Assembly: GCF_023746615.1 (NCBI RefSeq)
Contig: NZ_CP082276.1
Coordinates: forward strand, 744,001-808,000
Length of the DNA stretch: 64,000 nucleotides
Direction of reading: 5' to 3'
Origin: Grimontia kaedaensis
Lineage (GTDB): Bacteria > Pseudomonadota > Gammaproteobacteria > Enterobacterales > Vibrionaceae
Below are positions 17,547 through 26,614 of the stretch, in pieces (position 1 is the stretch's first letter; the number at the start of each line of letters is the position of its first letter). The translations under genes and the position numbers were made by a program. The notes beneath the pieces were generated by a model. That model ran no database searches. It had not been told where the DNA came from and worked only from the letters and a program-made list of their open reading frames with translations.

Positions 17547-18429
17547 AATCTGCGAGCTGCTCCGCCAAAAACCTCGCCAGTAATAGCGTTAAGTTTTCCC
17601 TTCTTGCTTTATCGGGCCAAACCGCATATCTCCCAAGCTTCCGCAAGGACCAATCTGGAAGAAGTTGAACAAGCGCGCCTGACTTCAATCCTGGTTCAGC
17701 GATGTGCTGAGGCAAGATCGCAATTCCTGCATTTTGGTGGGCGAGATGACAGAGTGCCTCTATCGTGTCGACTCTCAATTGAAAGTGAGTGAATACGACA
17801 TTCACTGATTTATCGCCAGACATAAACTCCATTCTGTCCTTGCGGTGCTTGAAGCTTATCCATTCAAGGTTAACAAGATCCTCCGGGTGTTTTGGTGCGG
17901 GGTTTGAAGCCGCATAATCAGCACCAGCAACCAGAACGCGCTGGTATTCACCGAGCTTTCTTGAAAGCATGGAACTGTCGTCTAGCCAACCAATCCGTAC
18001 GTTCAAATCATACCCATCGTCAATCAGACTGACGGGTTTATCTGTGTAAGAAATCGAGAGAGAAACTCGTGGGTATTGTCGGGTAAATGCCGCAAGTGCA
18101 GTGGATACGTCAGAGGAAGCAAGAAATGCCGGAAGCGAGATCCGCAATTCTCCGACGGGTTCCACCGAGATAGCATTGAGCTCGTTTAAACCTAACTCTG
18201 CCTGATTGAGCATTTCTACCACTCGAGGGTAAAACATTCGCCCCTCATTGGTCAGGGAAAGCTTTCTTGTAGTGCGGTAGAGCAGCGTCCTCCCTAGGTA
18301 ATCTTCAAGGTCTGAAATGGTTTGGCTCACTCGGGAAGGAGCAAGATTTAGCTGTTTGGCGGCAGCTCGGAATGATCCACCGTCGACAACACGGACAAAA
18401 ATAGCCATATGTTTGAGGTATTCAATCAT
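17545..18429 (-). CDS. LysR-family transcriptional regulator (duplication copy B, intact)
   Basis: 294 residues. The HTH is at 1-60 (SFRAAAKQLNLAPSRVSQTI) and the effector domain at about 90-290. The start is the ATG at 18429 with AGGAAG upstream; a longer frame to 18528 would run through the promoter and dyad and is rejected. Its C-terminal third is duplicated as a stub at 13991-14304. It is divergent from the outer-membrane protein gene with a dyad between, so it may regulate that gene, itself, or the former secreted-protein partner. Confidence 0.92.
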   Translation of the reverse strand: MIEYLKHMAIFVRVVDGGSFRAAAKQLNLAPSRVSQTISDLEDYLGRTLLYRTTRKLSLTNEGRMFYPRVVEMLNQAELGLNELNAISVEPVGELRISLPAFLASSDVSTALAAFTRQYPRVSLSISYTDKPVSLIDDGYDLNVRIGWLDDSSMLSRKLGEYQRVLVAGADYAASNPAPKHPEDLVNLEWISFKHRKDRMEFMSGDKSVNVVFTHFQLRVDTIEALCHLAHQNAGIAILPQHIAEPGLKSGALVQLLPDWSLRKLGRYAVWPDKARRENLTLLLARFLAEQLAD

Positions 18430-18497
18430 TGTTCTTCCTGAGCGAATTATGAAGTCCGTTAATACACGATAATACAAATAAACATCTTCTTGTACAT

Positions 18498-18527
18498 TGT
18501 TTGTGTGCGACATGGCGTACACAAACA
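18498..18527. promoter_or_regulatory. Dyad between LysR and the outer-membrane protein gene
   Basis: 12-bp arms TGTTTGTGTGCG / CGTACACAAACA with one mismatch and a 6-nt spacer. It ends next to the ribosome site of the outer-membrane gene, where binding would repress it. Confidence 0.5.
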
Positions 18528-18540
18528 AAGGGACATGAAG

Positions 18541-19266
18541 ATGATTTCAAAGAAAACCAGGTTCTCGCTTGCGGTATTGGCCGCGACTGTATTCTCTACT
18601 TCGACTTTTGCAGAAGGTGTGTATGTCACTGTGCTGGCGGGTAAAAGCTATCAAGCGACAGACAGCGAAGCCTATGGCAATAACATTGCTGTTGATGCGG
18701 ATTTTCCGAATGACTTTGATTCCGGTGATGGTGAGGTAGGCACGATTGGCTTGGGCTATGTCGTTAATGAGTCATTCCGAATCGAAGGGCGATTGGGTTA
18801 CCGCGAAAGCGATTTTAACAGCACACGTTTTGGCAGCGGAGCGAGAAATGGGGAGGAGTATGCCCTGGTCGGAAAACTTGAGAGCACAACGCTAACGGTG
18901 GAAGGCTTTTATGATATCGATACAGGCACTGGTTTATCGCCCTATATCAAAGGTGGCTTGGGTATCGCCCGTAACAAGTACAGTGCAAAGTTAGGTGGCC
19001 AAGGAGTTCAAGGCTTTTTTGATAGCCTGGATGGTACGGTGGATGGGTTCTACGATGACTATCCAGACAAAACGGAAACCGAATTCACCTGGAATGTCGG
19101 CCTGGGAGCAAGCTATTCCCTCAATGAAAGTTTTACAGTCGTCGGGGAGTATCAGTATGTCTCGCTGGGTGATGCTCAAACTTATCAGGACTCCTTTACT
19201 GATGGCTTCCAAATAGACCGCGCTACTGCCCACGAAGTGGCTCTTGGGTTGCGTTATCGTTTCTAA
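18541..19266 (+). CDS. Outer-membrane beta-barrel protein (OmpX/OmpW-like fold)
   Basis: 241 residues with a signal peptide (ending TSTFA). The mature protein shows alternating polar and hydrophobic strands, including GTIGLGYVVNESFRIEGRLG and SPYIKGGLGIARNKYSAKLG, and ends in a C-terminal Phe (VALGLRYRF), the usual signal for barrel assembly. About eight strands are likely. Between two ATGs, 18541 is better spaced from AAAGGG than 18535. It is followed 21 bp later by the DUF5519 gene. Function unknown. Confidence 0.85.
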   Translation: MISKKTRFSLAVLAATVFSTSTFAEGVYVTVLAGKSYQATDSEAYGNNIAVDADFPNDFDSGDGEVGTIGLGYVVNESFRIEGRLGYRESDFNSTRFGSGARNGEEYALVGKLESTTLTVEGFYDIDTGTGLSPYIKGGLGIARNKYSAKLGGQGVQGFFDSLDGTVDGFYDDYPDKTETEFTWNVGLGASYSLNESFTVVGEYQYVSLGDAQTYQDSFTDGFQIDRATAHEVALGLRYRF

Positions 19267-19287
19267 TACGGTTGGGAGAGAAAGCTT

Positions 19288-19875
19288 ATGAAGTTCAGAG
19301 TGAAAAGCGTGTGTTGGTTTTCAACAGTTTTGCTTGCTACAACATTAAATGCGCATGCCAATTTGGCTGGCGACCTTTCTCCAAGAGAAACGGCCATTCC
19401 GGATACAACAGATAGCGTTCCTCATGTGCAGTTGAATGTGAAAACAGATACTAGCCTGATTGCTGAACTCAGAAACAAGGTAGCAAAGATCCCTGATGTA
19501 TTTTTGCAAGGCTCAATGCTTTCTCTTCCAGGTGCGGAAGGCTTTTGGATTCGCGACGGTGTTCCGCTTGCGAACCCTCAGGCCATCGTCGGTGGCAGAG
19601 AATTCGCGCATTTACACCCCGACGGCAGTCTCCATGCTTCACTACCGCCAGAATTAGCCAAAGAAGCGGTAAAAAACAACTGGGCAACCTTTCATCCTTG
19701 GTCATCTAAACGTTTGGGTTGGGAGGGCTTTGTCATGATCTACACACCTTCTACTCAAACTGAAGTCGATGTTGTTTACGCGCTGGTGGTTTCGTCGTTC
19801 AACTATGTCACCGGCAAAGAGATCAACGCGCAAAGCTTGAGCGGCAAGAAATCGGTTAAGCGCGCTGATAATTAG
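19288..19875 (+). CDS. Secreted luciferase-domain (DUF5519) protein
   Basis: 195 residues with a signal peptide (ending NAHA). The segment GGREFAHLHPDGSLHASLPP followed by EAVKNNWATFHPW fits the DUF5519 / luciferase-domain family of unknown function. The name is historical and does not imply light production. It is probably cotranscribed with the upstream outer-membrane protein. Confidence 0.78.
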   Translation: MKFRVKSVCWFSTVLLATTLNAHANLAGDLSPRETAIPDTTDSVPHVQLNVKTDTSLIAELRNKVAKIPDVFLQGSMLSLPGAEGFWIRDGVPLANPQAIVGGREFAHLHPDGSLHASLPPELAKEAVKNNWATFHPWSSKRLGWEGFVMIYTPSTQTEVDVVYALVVSSFNYVTGKEINAQSLSGKKSVKRADN

Positions 19876-19890
19876 TATGGCAAAGACAAA

Positions 19891-19922
19891 AAAATTAAGG
19901 CGCTTTTTAGCGCCTTAATTTT
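19891..19922. terminator. Bidirectional terminator
   Basis: 14-bp perfect arms AAAATTAAGGCGCT / AGCGCCTTAATTTT with a 4-nt loop. It serves the DUF5519 gene and overlaps the stop codon of the minus-strand deaminase gene. Confidence 0.9.
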
Positions 19923-21274
19923 TGAGCTTTATCAGCCAACCTTCTTGCAGCTGCACGGTGTCTTACCATCAACTCTTGCTTATCAACATCGACCAATTCG
20001 CCATCAACTACGCGCCAATCACCATTAACCATGACACGGTCTGCACGATGGTGTCCACAAAGTACTAGCGCAGCGAGAGGATCGTGGCTGCCAGAGAATT
20101 GAATTTCATCTAGCTTGAACATAGCAATATCTGCCAACATACCTTTGTCCAGCTTGCCGATGTCTTTTCGGCCGATATTTCTCGCTGAGCCCTGTGTCGC
20201 CCAGCGAAAAGCATCAAAGTGACTGACTTCGGCAGAACCGTATCTCAGCCGTTGAATGTAAGTCGCCATTCGTAGTTCATTTACCAGATTGGAACCATCA
20301 TTTGATGCTGAGCCATCCACGCCAAGCCCGACAGAAGCGCCGGCTTCTTCTAGCTCTAGATTTCGGCAAATACCTGAGGCGAGCATCATGTTAGAACTTG
20401 GGCAATGACAAATTCCAATACCAGATTGTCCAAGCCTGCTAATCTCTTCGTCGTTGAAATGTATACCGTGTGCCAGCCAGGTTCTGTCATTCAGCCAGCC
20501 GACTTCTTCCAGATAATCAACGGGGCGATAACCGAAACGCTCCAGACAGAAGTTCTCTTCGTCTATGGTCTCGCAAAGATGGGTATGAAGCATCACATTG
20601 TGTTGTTTGGCAACGTGAGCCGTTTCTTTCATGAGCTCTGTGGTGACAGAAAAAGGGGAGCAGGGGGCGAGGGCAATTTGGGTCATGCCGCCAAATTCAG
20701 ATTGATGATATTCGCGGATTAGGCGAACGCTATCATCAATGATGGTTTGTTCAGTTTGGATGGTGTGCCTTGGGGGTAACCCGCCCTGATCTTCACCAAG
20801 GCTCATTGATCCTCGTGTAAGCACAGTGCGCAAACCGAGTTTTCTTGTGGCCTCTACTTGAATATCAATGGCATGCTCCAAACCAACAGGGATTAAGTAA
20901 TGGTGGTCGGAAGCTGTAGTGCACCCGGAGAGCAGCAGTTCAGCGCTAGCGAGCTCTGTACCAAGCTGCATCATTTCTTCATCAAGGCCTGCCCATACTG
21001 GATATAGCGCCTTTAGCCAATGAAATAACTCTTTGTCCAATGCATCTGGATAAGCACGGGTGAGCGTCTGGTAGAAATGGTGATGGGCGTTAACCAAGCC
21101 GGGTAACACGACGTGCTCTGAAGCATCCAGGGTATGGTCGAATGGTTGGGTGGGAACTGCGCCTTTGGCGACTACCTCTATAATGGTGTTTCCTTGAACA
21201 ACAATACCGCCAGTGGCGTCATCATTTGTACCTGTCCATATCGCGAGCGGATTTTTAATCCAGGTTGTTGCCAT
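19907..21274 (-). CDS. 8-oxoguanine deaminase (amidohydrolase)
   Basis: 455-residue metal-dependent amidohydrolase. The metal ligands HxH are at residues 64-66 in VNAHHHFYQTL, with further motifs MLHTHLCET, WLAHGIHF, CHCPSSNMML and GVDGSASND. The overall pattern matches the 8-oxoguanine deaminase / hydroxydechloroatrazine-hydrolase-like group; 8-oxoguanine deaminase yields urate. Its place beside urate and purine transport and urate oxidation genes supports that activity over guanine or triazine hydrolysis. It lies 71 bp after the NCS2 permease gene, likely the last gene of that operon. Confidence 0.85.
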   Translation of the reverse strand: MATTWIKNPLAIWTGTNDDATGGIVVQGNTIIEVVAKGAVPTQPFDHTLDASEHVVLPGLVNAHHHFYQTLTRAYPDALDKELFHWLKALYPVWAGLDEEMMQLGTELASAELLLSGCTTASDHHYLIPVGLEHAIDIQVEATRKLGLRTVLTRGSMSLGEDQGGLPPRHTIQTEQTIIDDSVRLIREYHQSEFGGMTQIALAPCSPFSVTTELMKETAHVAKQHNVMLHTHLCETIDEENFCLERFGYRPVDYLEEVGWLNDRTWLAHGIHFNDEEISRLGQSGIGICHCPSSNMMLASGICRNLELEEAGASVGLGVDGSASNDGSNLVNELRMATYIQRLRYGSAEVSHFDAFRWATQGSARNIGRKDIGKLDKGMLADIAMFKLDEIQFSGSHDPLAALVLCGHHRADRVMVNGDWRVVDGELVDVDKQELMVRHRAAARRLADKAQKLRR

Positions 21275-21303
21275 GTGTCTACATCCTTTGCTGGAAAATA
21301 AAC

Positions 21304-21331
21304 AGCCCCGAGCTTTTAAAAACTCGGGGCT
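21304..21331 (-). terminator. Intercistronic hairpin between the permease and deaminase genes
   Basis: 9-bp perfect arms AGCCCCGAG / CTCGGGGCT around a 10-nt AT-rich loop. It lacks a strong U-tract, so it may attenuate or stabilise the message rather than end it. Confidence 0.5.
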
Positions 21332-21345
21332 GGCGCTGAGGGACT

Positions 21346-22776
21346 TTAAGTCGGTTTAGAGGTTTGATCTGTTGACGTATCACTATGAGAAGAAGTGCTA
21401 GTCATCGCTGGCTCCGCGGTGTCTTCACTGAGCGGGATCGAATGATCGCTGTTCATTTCCTCTTCTTCTGCCTGTTTTTCCGCATGAACATCTTCTTTTG
21501 ATTTAGGAAGCACCAGATTCAGAACAACAGCCACGATAGTACCTGTGGTAATACCTGAGTGAAGAAGCTGAGCGACATCATGATGCAGATGCTGAAGTAG
21601 AGAAGGCTTGATAGTGACTGCAAGACCTGCTGCCAAGGAGACACAAATGACAAGAGCATTGCGGCGTGTGTCAGCGGCTTTTACCAACATACGGATACCC
21701 GCATAGGCAATCATGCCGAACATGATGAATCCAACACCACCCAGCACTGGTTTTGGTACTGTCACCGCGAGTGCCCCGAATTTCGGGAAAAGTCCAGCAA
21801 GGATCAATAGAGCACCTGCGGTGCCCACCACGTAACGGCTTGCTACGCCAGTGATACCAACGATGCCGACATTCTGGCTGAATGAAGCCAATGGCATGGC
21901 ACCAAATAATGACCCTACCGCACTACCAATGCCATCGCCCAGTAGACCGCGCTTGAGGTCTTTACCTGAAATCGTACGGTGACAATTGCTAGCAAGTGCA
22001 AGGAAATCGCCTGTAGCTTCTGCGATCACGACAATATAGGCAAGACACATACTCACGATGGCTGGCCATGAAAAGCTGAGTCCAAACTTGAGAGGGTCAG
22101 GTGTCGCGAACCAACTTGCTTCGCCGATTTGTTTCATGTCAACCATGCCCATACTCAGTGCCACCAAGTACCCGCCAGCCAAGCCGATGACAATCGCTGA
22201 TGCAGCTACTGAGCCTTTTGCGTAAGTCGCAACGAGCAAAACAACCAAAAGAGAAATGGCAGCAAGGAAAAGCTTGGGTAGCGTTGCAAAATGTTCGCTT
22301 CCTGCCGGTGCATCACCCACCCAGTTCATGGCAACGGGCAATATGGTTAAACCAATCAGCGTAACGACAACACCACTGACAACCGGTGGAAATAGTTTAC
22401 GGATTTGCTCCATAAAAAAGGCGGAGACGATCACCATGCACGCGCCAACCAGTGCAGCGCCCATAATCCCAGAAACACCGTCAGCCTTACCTATGCCGAT
22501 AGCTATCCCTAGAAATGCAAAGCTGGAACCCATGACGACTGGCAGTCTGATGCCCACAGGCCCTACGCCAATACACTGTATTATGGTAAAAGCACCTGAG
22601 ATGAATAGTGCAGCATTAATAAGAGTGACAACGTCACTGGTTGGTAGGCCAATGGCAGTGCCAACAATGAGTGGTACAGCAATAATACCGCCGATAGAGG
22701 CAAGCATGTGTTGTATGGCTAGCAGGACTGTGGAGCCTGCAGGTGGTTTATCGTTTAATTCATAGAGCAGTTTCAT
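21346..22776 (-). CDS. NCS2-family urate/xanthine permease
   Basis: 476-residue integral membrane symporter with about 14 helices. NCS2 hallmarks: VVMGSSFAFLG, the conserved Glu in VIAEATGDFLALAS, and SFSQNVGIVGITGVASR. This group (UacT/YgfU, PucJ/K-like) takes up urate or xanthine with protons. A hydrophilic Glu/Ser/Thr-rich C-terminal tail of about 60 residues is longer than usual. Its context beside the urate-degradation genes points to urate import, but xanthine cannot be excluded. Confidence 0.88.
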   Translation of the reverse strand: MKLLYELNDKPPAGSTVLLAIQHMLASIGGIIAVPLIVGTAIGLPTSDVVTLINAALFISGAFTIIQCIGVGPVGIRLPVVMGSSFAFLGIAIGIGKADGVSGIMGAALVGACMVIVSAFFMEQIRKLFPPVVSGVVVTLIGLTILPVAMNWVGDAPAGSEHFATLPKLFLAAISLLVVLLVATYAKGSVAASAIVIGLAGGYLVALSMGMVDMKQIGEASWFATPDPLKFGLSFSWPAIVSMCLAYIVVIAEATGDFLALASNCHRTISGKDLKRGLLGDGIGSAVGSLFGAMPLASFSQNVGIVGITGVASRYVVGTAGALLILAGLFPKFGALAVTVPKPVLGGVGFIMFGMIAYAGIRMLVKAADTRRNALVICVSLAAGLAVTIKPSLLQHLHHDVAQLLHSGITTGTIVAVVLNLVLPKSKEDVHAEKQAEEEEMNSDHSIPLSEDTAEPAMTSTSSHSDTSTDQTSKPT

Positions 22777-22917
22777 AACTTCTTCCTTTAAGCTGCCGGC
22801 GTTCCTTTTTTAATGCGGCAGCGTTAGTGGTGAATATCGAATTACCCTTGGGACGTCGTTGGTCCTTTTGAAACGAAAAATTAAAAATTAGCGGCCTCTT
22901 TGGGCCCCTTTTATTAG

Positions 22918-24258
22918 TTATCCGAGAATGATCAGTTTGAACACAAAGAGGATGCTCAATACATACATTGCAATCGAAATATCTGAGAACTTTCCGGTAC
23001 CCGCTTTGAGTACGGTGTAGGTGATAAAGCCAAGTGCGATACCGTTTGAGATGGAGAAGGTCAGCGGCATCATTAAAGCGGTAACTGCGGCTGGAACGGA
23101 GTCAGTAAAATCATCCCAGTTCACGTGGCGGATACTGCTCATCATCAGGAAAGCAACGTAAATAAGCGCACCTGCTGTAGCGTATGCTGGGATCATCCCT
23201 GCCAGCGGCGCGAGGAAAATAGCGGCCAGAAACAGCAGACCAACCACGATAGCAGACAAACCTGTTCTTGCGCCTGCTGATACACCAGAGGCACTTTCCA
23301 CGTAACTTGTGACGGGTGGACAGCCGAAACATGCGCCGATAACGCTCGACATACTGTCTGCTTTCAGGGCTCTCGGAAGACCATCAATCTGTCCTGTTTC
23401 ATTGTTGATAAGGTTTGCACGTTCTGCTACGCCCATCAGTGTGCCTGCGGTGTCAAACATGTTCACAAACAGGAAGGCGAGAATAATGCTGATCATGCCG
23501 ACATTCAGTGCGCCAGCAATGTCCATTGCCATGAAGGTTGGCGCGATGCTTGGTGGCGCTGAAAAGATGCCGCCGTATTCGAAGAGACCAAGACCTAAAC
23601 CGATCAGCGTGGTACCGAAAATACCGATCAGAACAGCACCGAACACTTGTTTAACTGCCAATATAGAAATGATGAAGAAGCATACGGCAGCGAGAATGGC
23701 AGGTGGCTGAGTAAAGTCGCCAAGTGTGACCAAAGTGGCGGGGCTGCCAACAACGATCCCAGCGCTTTTTAAACCGATAATACCAAGGAATAAACCGACG
23801 CCAGCCGTCATGGCGTAGCGCAGTGAAGAGGGTATGCTGTTGATGATCCATTCGCGAACTCGGGAGACACTCAAACCAACAAAAATGACCCCGGAAATAA
23901 ACACCGCGCCAAGGGCAACTTGCCAGCTATATCCCATTTCACCTACCACGGTAAATGCGAAGAAAGCGTTCAAGCCCATGCCCGGAGCAAGCCCCACCGG
24001 CCAGTTTGCAAATAGCCCCATCATCAGGGTACCGATTGCGGCACCAACACAGGTAGCAACAAACAGCGCGCCTGGATCCATACCGGACGCAGACATAATG
24101 TTGGGGTTCACAAAAATGATATACGCCATAGTGGCAAAAGTGGTGACCCCACCTATGAGTTCGTTCTTAACCGATGTGCCGTGTTGGCTCAATTTAAAGT
24201 AGCGTTCAAGAAAGCCACTCTTTCCTATGGGTTGTTCAGCAGTGCTTTGCTTATCCAT
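22918..24258 (-). CDS. AzgA/GhxP-type purine permease
   Basis: 446-residue NCS2 protein of the AzgA subfamily, the group of E. coli GhxP/GhxQ and AdeP/AdeQ, which move hypoxanthine/guanine or adenine with protons. Typical motifs are GVTTFATMAYIIFVNPNI, APGMGLNAFFAF, NMFDTAGTLMGVAERA and VTSYVESASGVSAGARTGL. The substrate is not decidable by eye. It is the second gene of the minus-strand uraH-azgA-permease-deaminase set, with gaps of 86 and 141 bp. Confidence 0.9.
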   Translation of the reverse strand: MDKQSTAEQPIGKSGFLERYFKLSQHGTSVKNELIGGVTTFATMAYIIFVNPNIMSASGMDPGALFVATCVGAAIGTLMMGLFANWPVGLAPGMGLNAFFAFTVVGEMGYSWQVALGAVFISGVIFVGLSVSRVREWIINSIPSSLRYAMTAGVGLFLGIIGLKSAGIVVGSPATLVTLGDFTQPPAILAAVCFFIISILAVKQVFGAVLIGIFGTTLIGLGLGLFEYGGIFSAPPSIAPTFMAMDIAGALNVGMISIILAFLFVNMFDTAGTLMGVAERANLINNETGQIDGLPRALKADSMSSVIGACFGCPPVTSYVESASGVSAGARTGLSAIVVGLLFLAAIFLAPLAGMIPAYATAGALIYVAFLMMSSIRHVNWDDFTDSVPAAVTALMMPLTFSISNGIALGFITYTVLKAGTGKFSDISIAMYVLSILFVFKLIILG

Positions 24259-24344
24259 TGATATATTCCTTCTAGGAGTTACTGCGAGTTTTTCCTTTTC
24301 GCATTGATTCTGTTTATTTAAATGAGCATTCGTAGGCCAGTCAG

Positions 24345-24698
24345 CTAGCTACCTCTGTATGTTGAAAAGCTATAGGGAGAAACCAGTAAAGGGACGTGGT
24401 AATGCGCTTTCTCGTCATCGATGCCAAACCGGATAACGACATCGTCAAGAAAAGGGATATCACTTAGGGCTACACCGCTATTTTTGAAATATTCGGCAGT
24501 ATTAAACTGCAATTGGTATTTTCCTCGTTGGAAGTCTGTCTCTTCCAGCAATGGCTCATTGGTACGCCCGTCGTGATTGGTAGTCATGGTGATGACATGT
24601 TGAAGATTGTTTCCGTCTAAACGGAATAACGACACTTTAATCTCCGCCCCCGGCTTACCTTTGGCCGTGTCGAGCACATGCGTTGTGAGCTTTCCCAT
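24345..24698 (-). CDS. uraH: 5-hydroxyisourate hydrolase (transthyretin-like)
   Basis: Hydrolyses 5-hydroxyisourate, the product of urate oxidation, to OHCU. 117 residues, the normal size. Active-site residues are in place: His7 in LTTHVLD, Arg45 in DGRT, His99/His101 in AHYHVPLL, and the C-terminal tetrapeptide YRGS that separates these enzymes from transthyretins. No signal peptide, so cytoplasmic. Ribosome site GGACAGAGG upstream. It heads the minus-strand operon, divergent from puuE. Confidence 0.96.
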   Translation of the reverse strand: MGKLTTHVLDTAKGKPGAEIKVSLFRLDGNNLQHVITMTTNHDGRTNEPLLEETDFQRGKYQLQFNTAEYFKNSGVALSDIPFLDDVVIRFGIDDEKAHYHVPLLVSPYSFSTYRGS

Positions 24699-24834
24699 TT
24701 ACCTCTGTCCTTTTCTTTATGGTTTATTCCTTCGTGCTTTCTTGTATCTAGCAAGGATGATCGTGATTTCGAGAGCGAATAACATACATATGATCCGATA
24801 CATTTCATTACGTGTGCACATCTAATAAATTAAA

Positions 24835-24844
24835 ATGTACACAA
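24835..24844. promoter_or_regulatory. Degenerate operator-like site before uraH
   Basis: ATGTACACAA, two changes from TTGTATACAA, 137 bp upstream of uraH in the divergent uraH/puuE region. A TGTGCACA palindrome lies about 17 bp away. Either could help regulate the minus-strand operon. Confidence 0.35.
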
Positions 24845-25010
24845 TACTTAATTCTTGTAAAGGTCGAAAAATGCGCAGTATCAATAGTGGGAATCCTATA
24901 AGAAAGCCGTTATCTAAAGGGGTTAACGCAGGAATTTGATGCAAAACTCGCATGAGATGGATTTCTAGAAATATGAAGGCGACAACATTTCGTCAACTTG
25001 TTCTTGTAAA

Positions 25011-25020
25011 TTGTATACAA
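25011..25020. promoter_or_regulatory. Putative GntR-type operator before puuE
   Basis: Perfect TTGTATACAA, identical to the site before gcl 21 kb away. It lies 30 bp before an AGGAGA and 128 bp before the chosen puuE start. Confidence 0.68.
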
Positions 25021-25148
25021 AATGTAATACTAAAAATGTGCTTACCAGCTAGGAGAAAGATCTTCCTTTGATTGCTCCTAATAAACTGATAAAGAAAAAC
25101 GGTGAGCCTCAGGCTTTTAATGCAAGGATTAATGATAGGAATGGCGCG

Positions 25149-26084
25149 ATGAGTAGTGACTATCCTCGGGATTTGAAAGGCTATGGTGCTCGTCCCCCTC
25201 ATCCAAGATGGCCGGGGGAGGCTCGGATTGCGGTTTCGTTTGTACTGAATTTTGAAGAGGGCGGCGAACGCTGTGTATTGCATGGGGACAGGGAGTCAGA
25301 AGCATTTTTATCTGAAATTCCTTCCGCACAACCCTTAGCGGGTGTCAGGCACATCAGCATGGAGTCAATCTACGAATACGGCACGCGTGCTGGACTTTGG
25401 CGGACTTTAAAACTTCTCCGACAACATGAGATTCCCTTGACGGTATTTGCCGTTGGGATGGCCGCAGAAAGGTATCCAGAGGCCATTCAGGCGATGGCAG
25501 AAGAAGGTCACGAAATTTGTAGCCACGGATACCGTTGGATTGACTATCAATATGTTCGTGAAGAAGACGAACGGGAAGACATGCAAAAAGCTATCGCGGC
25601 GATTAAAGCGGTCACAGGAGAGCGGCCATTAGGATGGTACACGGGCAGAACCAGCCCAAACACACGTAGACTGGTCGCTGAAGAAGGTGGTTTTCTTTAT
25701 GACTCTGATGCTTATGACGATGATCTTCCGTACTGGCATGAAGATGGAACCAAACCAGGTAAGCCTCAGCTCGTTATTCCGTATGCCTTGGATACAAACG
25801 ATATGCGCTTCTCTACCGCTCAGGGCTTCAATTCTGGCGAGCAATTTTTTCAGTATCTCAAAGACAGTTTTGATGTGCTGTATGAAGAGGGACAGGACGA
25901 ACCGAAAATGCTTTCTATCGGTTTGCATTGCCGCTTGATTGGCAGACCGGGAAGACTGGCTGCGCTTAAGCGGTTTATAGAATACGTGAAGCAACATGAC
26001 AGGGTATGGATCACCCGTCGAATTGATATCGCCAAACACTGGCACAAGCATCACCCACATCCAAGCATGACTAAACAGGTCTAA
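25149..26084 (+). CDS. puuE: Allantoinase PuuE
   Basis: Opens allantoin to allantoate. 311 residues of the polysaccharide-deacetylase-like (NodB-fold) allantoinase family, not the metal amidohydrolase type. Family stretches are YPRDLKGYGARPPHPRWPG at the N-terminus, VLNFEEGGERCVLHGD, EEGHEICSHGYRWIDY and GWYTGRTSPNTRRLV. The start at 25149 fits the family N-terminus and has AGGA 8 nt upstream. A TTG at 25068 has AGGAGA before it and would add 27 unconserved residues; it remains a possible alternative. First gene of the plus-strand operon. Confidence 0.95.
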   Translation: MSSDYPRDLKGYGARPPHPRWPGEARIAVSFVLNFEEGGERCVLHGDRESEAFLSEIPSAQPLAGVRHISMESIYEYGTRAGLWRTLKLLRQHEIPLTVFAVGMAAERYPEAIQAMAEEGHEICSHGYRWIDYQYVREEDEREDMQKAIAAIKAVTGERPLGWYTGRTSPNTRRLVAEEGGFLYDSDAYDDDLPYWHEDGTKPGKPQLVIPYALDTNDMRFSTAQGFNSGEQFFQYLKDSFDVLYEEGQDEPKMLSIGLHCRLIGRPGRLAALKRFIEYVKQHDRVWITRRIDIAKHWHKHHPHPSMTKQV

Positions 26085-26098
26085 GGAAAGGCATAGTA

Positions 26099-26614
26099 AT
26101 GGCACGATTTTCAACCTGTCGCCCCAGCGAGCAAACGAAAGAAGAGTTTGTCGATACGTTTGGCGGGGTTTACGAGCACAGTCCCTGGGTAGCAGAGCAA
26201 GCTTATGGTGCTGGGCTTGATGCAGCGTTTGATGAACAGGAGACGCTTCACTCCCGCATGGCAGATGTGCTCAACAATGCGGAAGACTCTTCAAAAATGC
26301 AGGTCGTTCTTGCTCACCCCGACCTTGCCGGTCGAGCAGCTCAGGCTGGTGAATTAACGGCAGAGTCAACGTCAGAACAGGCAAGTGCAGGTATCGATCA
26401 ATGTACCCCAGAAGAGTTTGCCCGTTTCACCGATTTCAACGATCGCTACAAAGAAAAGTTCCAGTTTCCTTTTATCATGGCGGTGAAAGGGGCAAACAGA
26501 CACTTGATTCTTGAAGCGTTCGAAAAACGTTTAGAAAACGATGTAACAACTGAATTCAACACTGCGATTGCTGAAATCAACAAAATCGCACTGTTCAGGC
26601 TACGTGATTTGTAG
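26099..26614 (+). CDS. uraD: OHCU decarboxylase
   Basis: Decarboxylates 2-oxo-4-hydroxy-4-carboxy-5-ureidoimidazoline to S-allantoin. 171 residues. The catalytic His73 is in LAHPDLAGR, with the partner motif SEQASAGID (92-100) and FPFIMAVKG. It is 14 bp after puuE with AAGGAAAGG upstream. Third step of the urate-to-allantoin route, after PuuD and UraH. Confidence 0.95.
   Translation: MARFSTCRPSEQTKEEFVDTFGGVYEHSPWVAEQAYGAGLDAAFDEQETLHSRMADVLNNAEDSSKMQVVLAHPDLAGRAAQAGELTAESTSEQASAGIDQCTPEEFARFTDFNDRYKEKFQFPFIMAVKGANRHLILEAFEKRLENDVTTEFNTAIAEINKIALFRLRDL

Noticed and set aside
22777..22917. Purine or xanthine riboswitch before the NCS2 permease gene
   Set aside because: The 141-bp spacer shows no recognisable purine or NMT1-type core; only a GC-rich GGCC stretch after the upstream gene.
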